A stretch of DNA of 23,579 nucleotides from the NCBI GenBank assembly GCA_017542725.1, contig JAFXWR010000111.1, forward strand, positions 1 to 23,579. Reading direction: 5' to 3'. The stretch's first letter is position 1, and every line of letters begins with the position of its first letter. This stretch comes from Lachnospiraceae bacterium (lineage in GTDB: Bacteria; Bacillota_A; Clostridia; Lachnospirales; Lachnospiraceae). This document shows, in pieces, positions 22,684 to 23,579 of the stretch. The notes under the pieces were generated by a model, which was given only the letters and a program-made list of their open reading frames with translations, ran no database searches and had not been told where the DNA came from. Both the position numbers and the translations under genes were made by a program.

Positions 22684-22712
22684 ATTATAGCCTACAAGGC
22701 ACATATTTTCAA
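22684..22712 (-). promoter_or_regulatory. Promoter of the NusG-II gene
   Basis: On the minus strand TTGAAA (22712-22707), a 17-bp spacer and TATAAT (22689-22684). Initiation is expected near 22677-22675, at the ATG itself, so the mRNA would be leaderless or start translation at GTG 22658. Confidence 0.75.
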
Positions 22713-22719
22713 TATTATC

Positions 22720-22748
22720 TTGATTTTATGCCATTTTATAGTTATAAT
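22720..22748 (+). promoter_or_regulatory. Promoter of ftsH
   Basis: TTGATT (22720-22725), a 17-bp spacer and TATAAT (22743-22748). Its -35 box lies only seven bases from that of the divergent NusG-II promoter, so one regulator could affect both. Confidence 0.82.
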
Positions 22749-22766
22749 ATATGTATATAAATATGT

Positions 22767-22802
22767 GCAATTGACCGCATAATTTGCGGCCAGTGCTTTT
22801 TT
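22767..22802 (+). terminator. Terminator-like hairpin in the ftsH leader
   Basis: CCGCA (22775-22779) pairs with TGCGG (22785-22789). The stem extends outward through TTG/CAG and GCA/TGC with one mismatch and one bulge, ending at 22796, and is followed by TTTTTT. It lies about 15-50 bases after the predicted start and before the ftsH AGGAG, so it could attenuate ftsH. No gene precedes it on this strand after the promoter. Confidence 0.72.
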
Positions 22803-22822
22803 GGTTGAAAATAGGAGAATTA

Positions 22823-23579
22823 ATGGACAACAATAGACAAAATAACAACAAAGGAAAGAAACAAGGCGGAGGAATGCCGCAATCATTTTTCGGTGCAATA
22901 ATTGCAATAGTTGCAATTTCATTTATATACTCTATGATTTTTTCTGGAACTGCAGGAAGATATCTTTCAAATAATCAAGAAGACATTTCATATTCAAAGT
23001 TTATAGAAAAAGTAAATGAAGGCAAGATATATAGAGTAAGAATTTCTACAGAAGATATATATGCATATGAAAAAGGCGAGAAATTTAATCAAGATGAAAA
23101 AGTCGAAATTAAAAATGAGCAAGATATCAAAAATGTTTTAGAGAATTTTCAAAAGTCTCAAGATAAAATTTATCACATCGTAAAAGTAACTGATGATAAG
23201 GATTTAGTAAATAGACTTATTGAAAAAGGTAATATAGAGATAATTGGTGTGAAGGCAAGTATGGTTATGGATTTGATAATTTCATTTGCACCATTTATTA
23301 TGCTTTGGATTCTTATCGGTATGTTTGCAAGAAGAATGTCTGGCGGCATGGGCGGTGGACTTGGCGGTATATTTAGCGTTGGCCAAAGCAAAGCAAAAAG
23401 ATATATGCAAAGAGAAACTGGAGTTACATTCAAAGATGTAGCTGGTGAAGATGAGGCAAAAGAATCTTTACAAGAAATAGTTGACTTCCTTCACAATCCA
23501 AAAAAGTATACTTATGTCGGTGCAAAACTCCCAAAGGGTGCACTTCTTGTGGGACCTCCTGGAACTGGAAAGACACTTC
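22823..23579 (+). CDS. ftsH: ATP-dependent zinc metalloprotease FtsH, 5' part
   Basis: FtsH is the membrane-bound AAA+ protease that removes damaged membrane proteins and regulatory factors. The reading frame is open from ATG 22823 (AGGAG at 22813-22817) to the window end, giving the first 252 residues. A hydrophilic Asn/Lys/Gly-rich N-terminus precedes membrane helix 1 (about 22-42, [19 protein letters not shown]). The periplasmic-type domain begins [15 protein letters not shown], and helix 2 lies at about 148-170 ([18 protein letters not shown]). Then come the glycine-rich linker [10 protein letters not shown], the domain start [20 protein letters not shown] and the Walker A motif GPPGTGKT at the very end. 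The second region of homology and the HEXXH zinc site lie beyond the window. Confidence 0.96.
   Translation, partial: MDNNRQNNNKGKKQGGGMPQSFFGAIIAIVAISFIYSMIFSGTAGRYLSNNQEDISYSKFIEKVNEGKIYRVRISTEDIYAYEKGEKFNQDEKVEIKNEQDIKNVLENFQKSQDKIYHIVKVTDDKDLVNRLIEKGNIEIIGVKASMVMDLIISFAPFIMLWILIGMFARRMSGGMGGGLGGIFSVGQSKAKRYMQRETGVTFKDVAGEDEAKESLQEIVDFLHNPKKYTYVGAKLPKGALLVGPPGTGKTL

Noticed and set aside
1..23579. CRISPR array, tRNA, rRNA, transposase or prophage genes
   Set aside because: None seen on reading through both strands; the repeats present are short, dispersed and unevenly spaced, not CRISPR-like.

Overview
The window is low-GC DNA with AGGAGG-type Shine-Dalgarno sites, short intrinsic terminators and Gram-positive style signal peptides and lipoboxes. 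Gene content points to an anaerobic Firmicute of class Clostridia: HemZ-type radical-SAM protein, single-chain glycyl-tRNA synthetase, DUF6273 lipoprotein, DUF1538 plus PII-like module, NusG-domain-II protein. A Lachnospiraceae-like host is my inference; no rRNA or other decisive marker is present. Most of the window is chromosomal housekeeping sequence, with several secreted or lipid-anchored proteins of unknown function between.

Layout: 1-1950 a terminator and one large secreted protein of unknown function. 1951-5723 a two-gene operon, hemZ and an ABC-F ATPase, overlapping by one base. 5796-6486 a small secreted protein with its own strong promoter and terminator. 6500-7522 the L13-S9 operon rplM-rpsI behind a structured leader. 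7541-13069 a lipoprotein, glmS and a lipoprotein with three DUF6273-type repeats. 13074-15746 a secreted SGNH-like protein, a GreA-family factor and glyS. 15772-18014 a two-repeat DUF1538 membrane protein followed by two PII-like genes. 18021-18729 a small secreted protein behind an array of helically phased repeats. 18791-22277 the folding and proteolysis set tig, clpP, clpX, ending in a bidirectional terminator. 22287-23579 a NusG-domain-II membrane protein on the minus strand, divergent from a truncated ftsH.

The most striking signal is a family of short (about 25-27 bp) imperfect palindromes, TGTAGGGGCGA...(G)AGCCC. At least eight near-complete copies occur, plus several half copies. Three are intergenic and sit just upstream of ribosome binding sites (101-126, 10483-10508, 14304-14330). 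Five lie inside the open frames of hemZ and the ABC-F gene, in both orientations, always without breaking the frame and always in linkers rather than catalytic motifs. They are translated in different frames, so the conservation is of DNA and not of a peptide. This resembles the Rickettsia palindromic elements that insert into coding genes.

Other points of interest are a roughly 185-bp nested inverted-repeat element between tig and clpP, a promoter-proximal terminator in the ftsH leader, an attenuator-like rplM leader, a probably leaderless mRNA for the NusG-II gene, the DUF1538-PII-PII module and the four-fold phased TACC array. No CRISPR array, tRNA, rRNA, insertion-sequence transposase or phage gene was seen.
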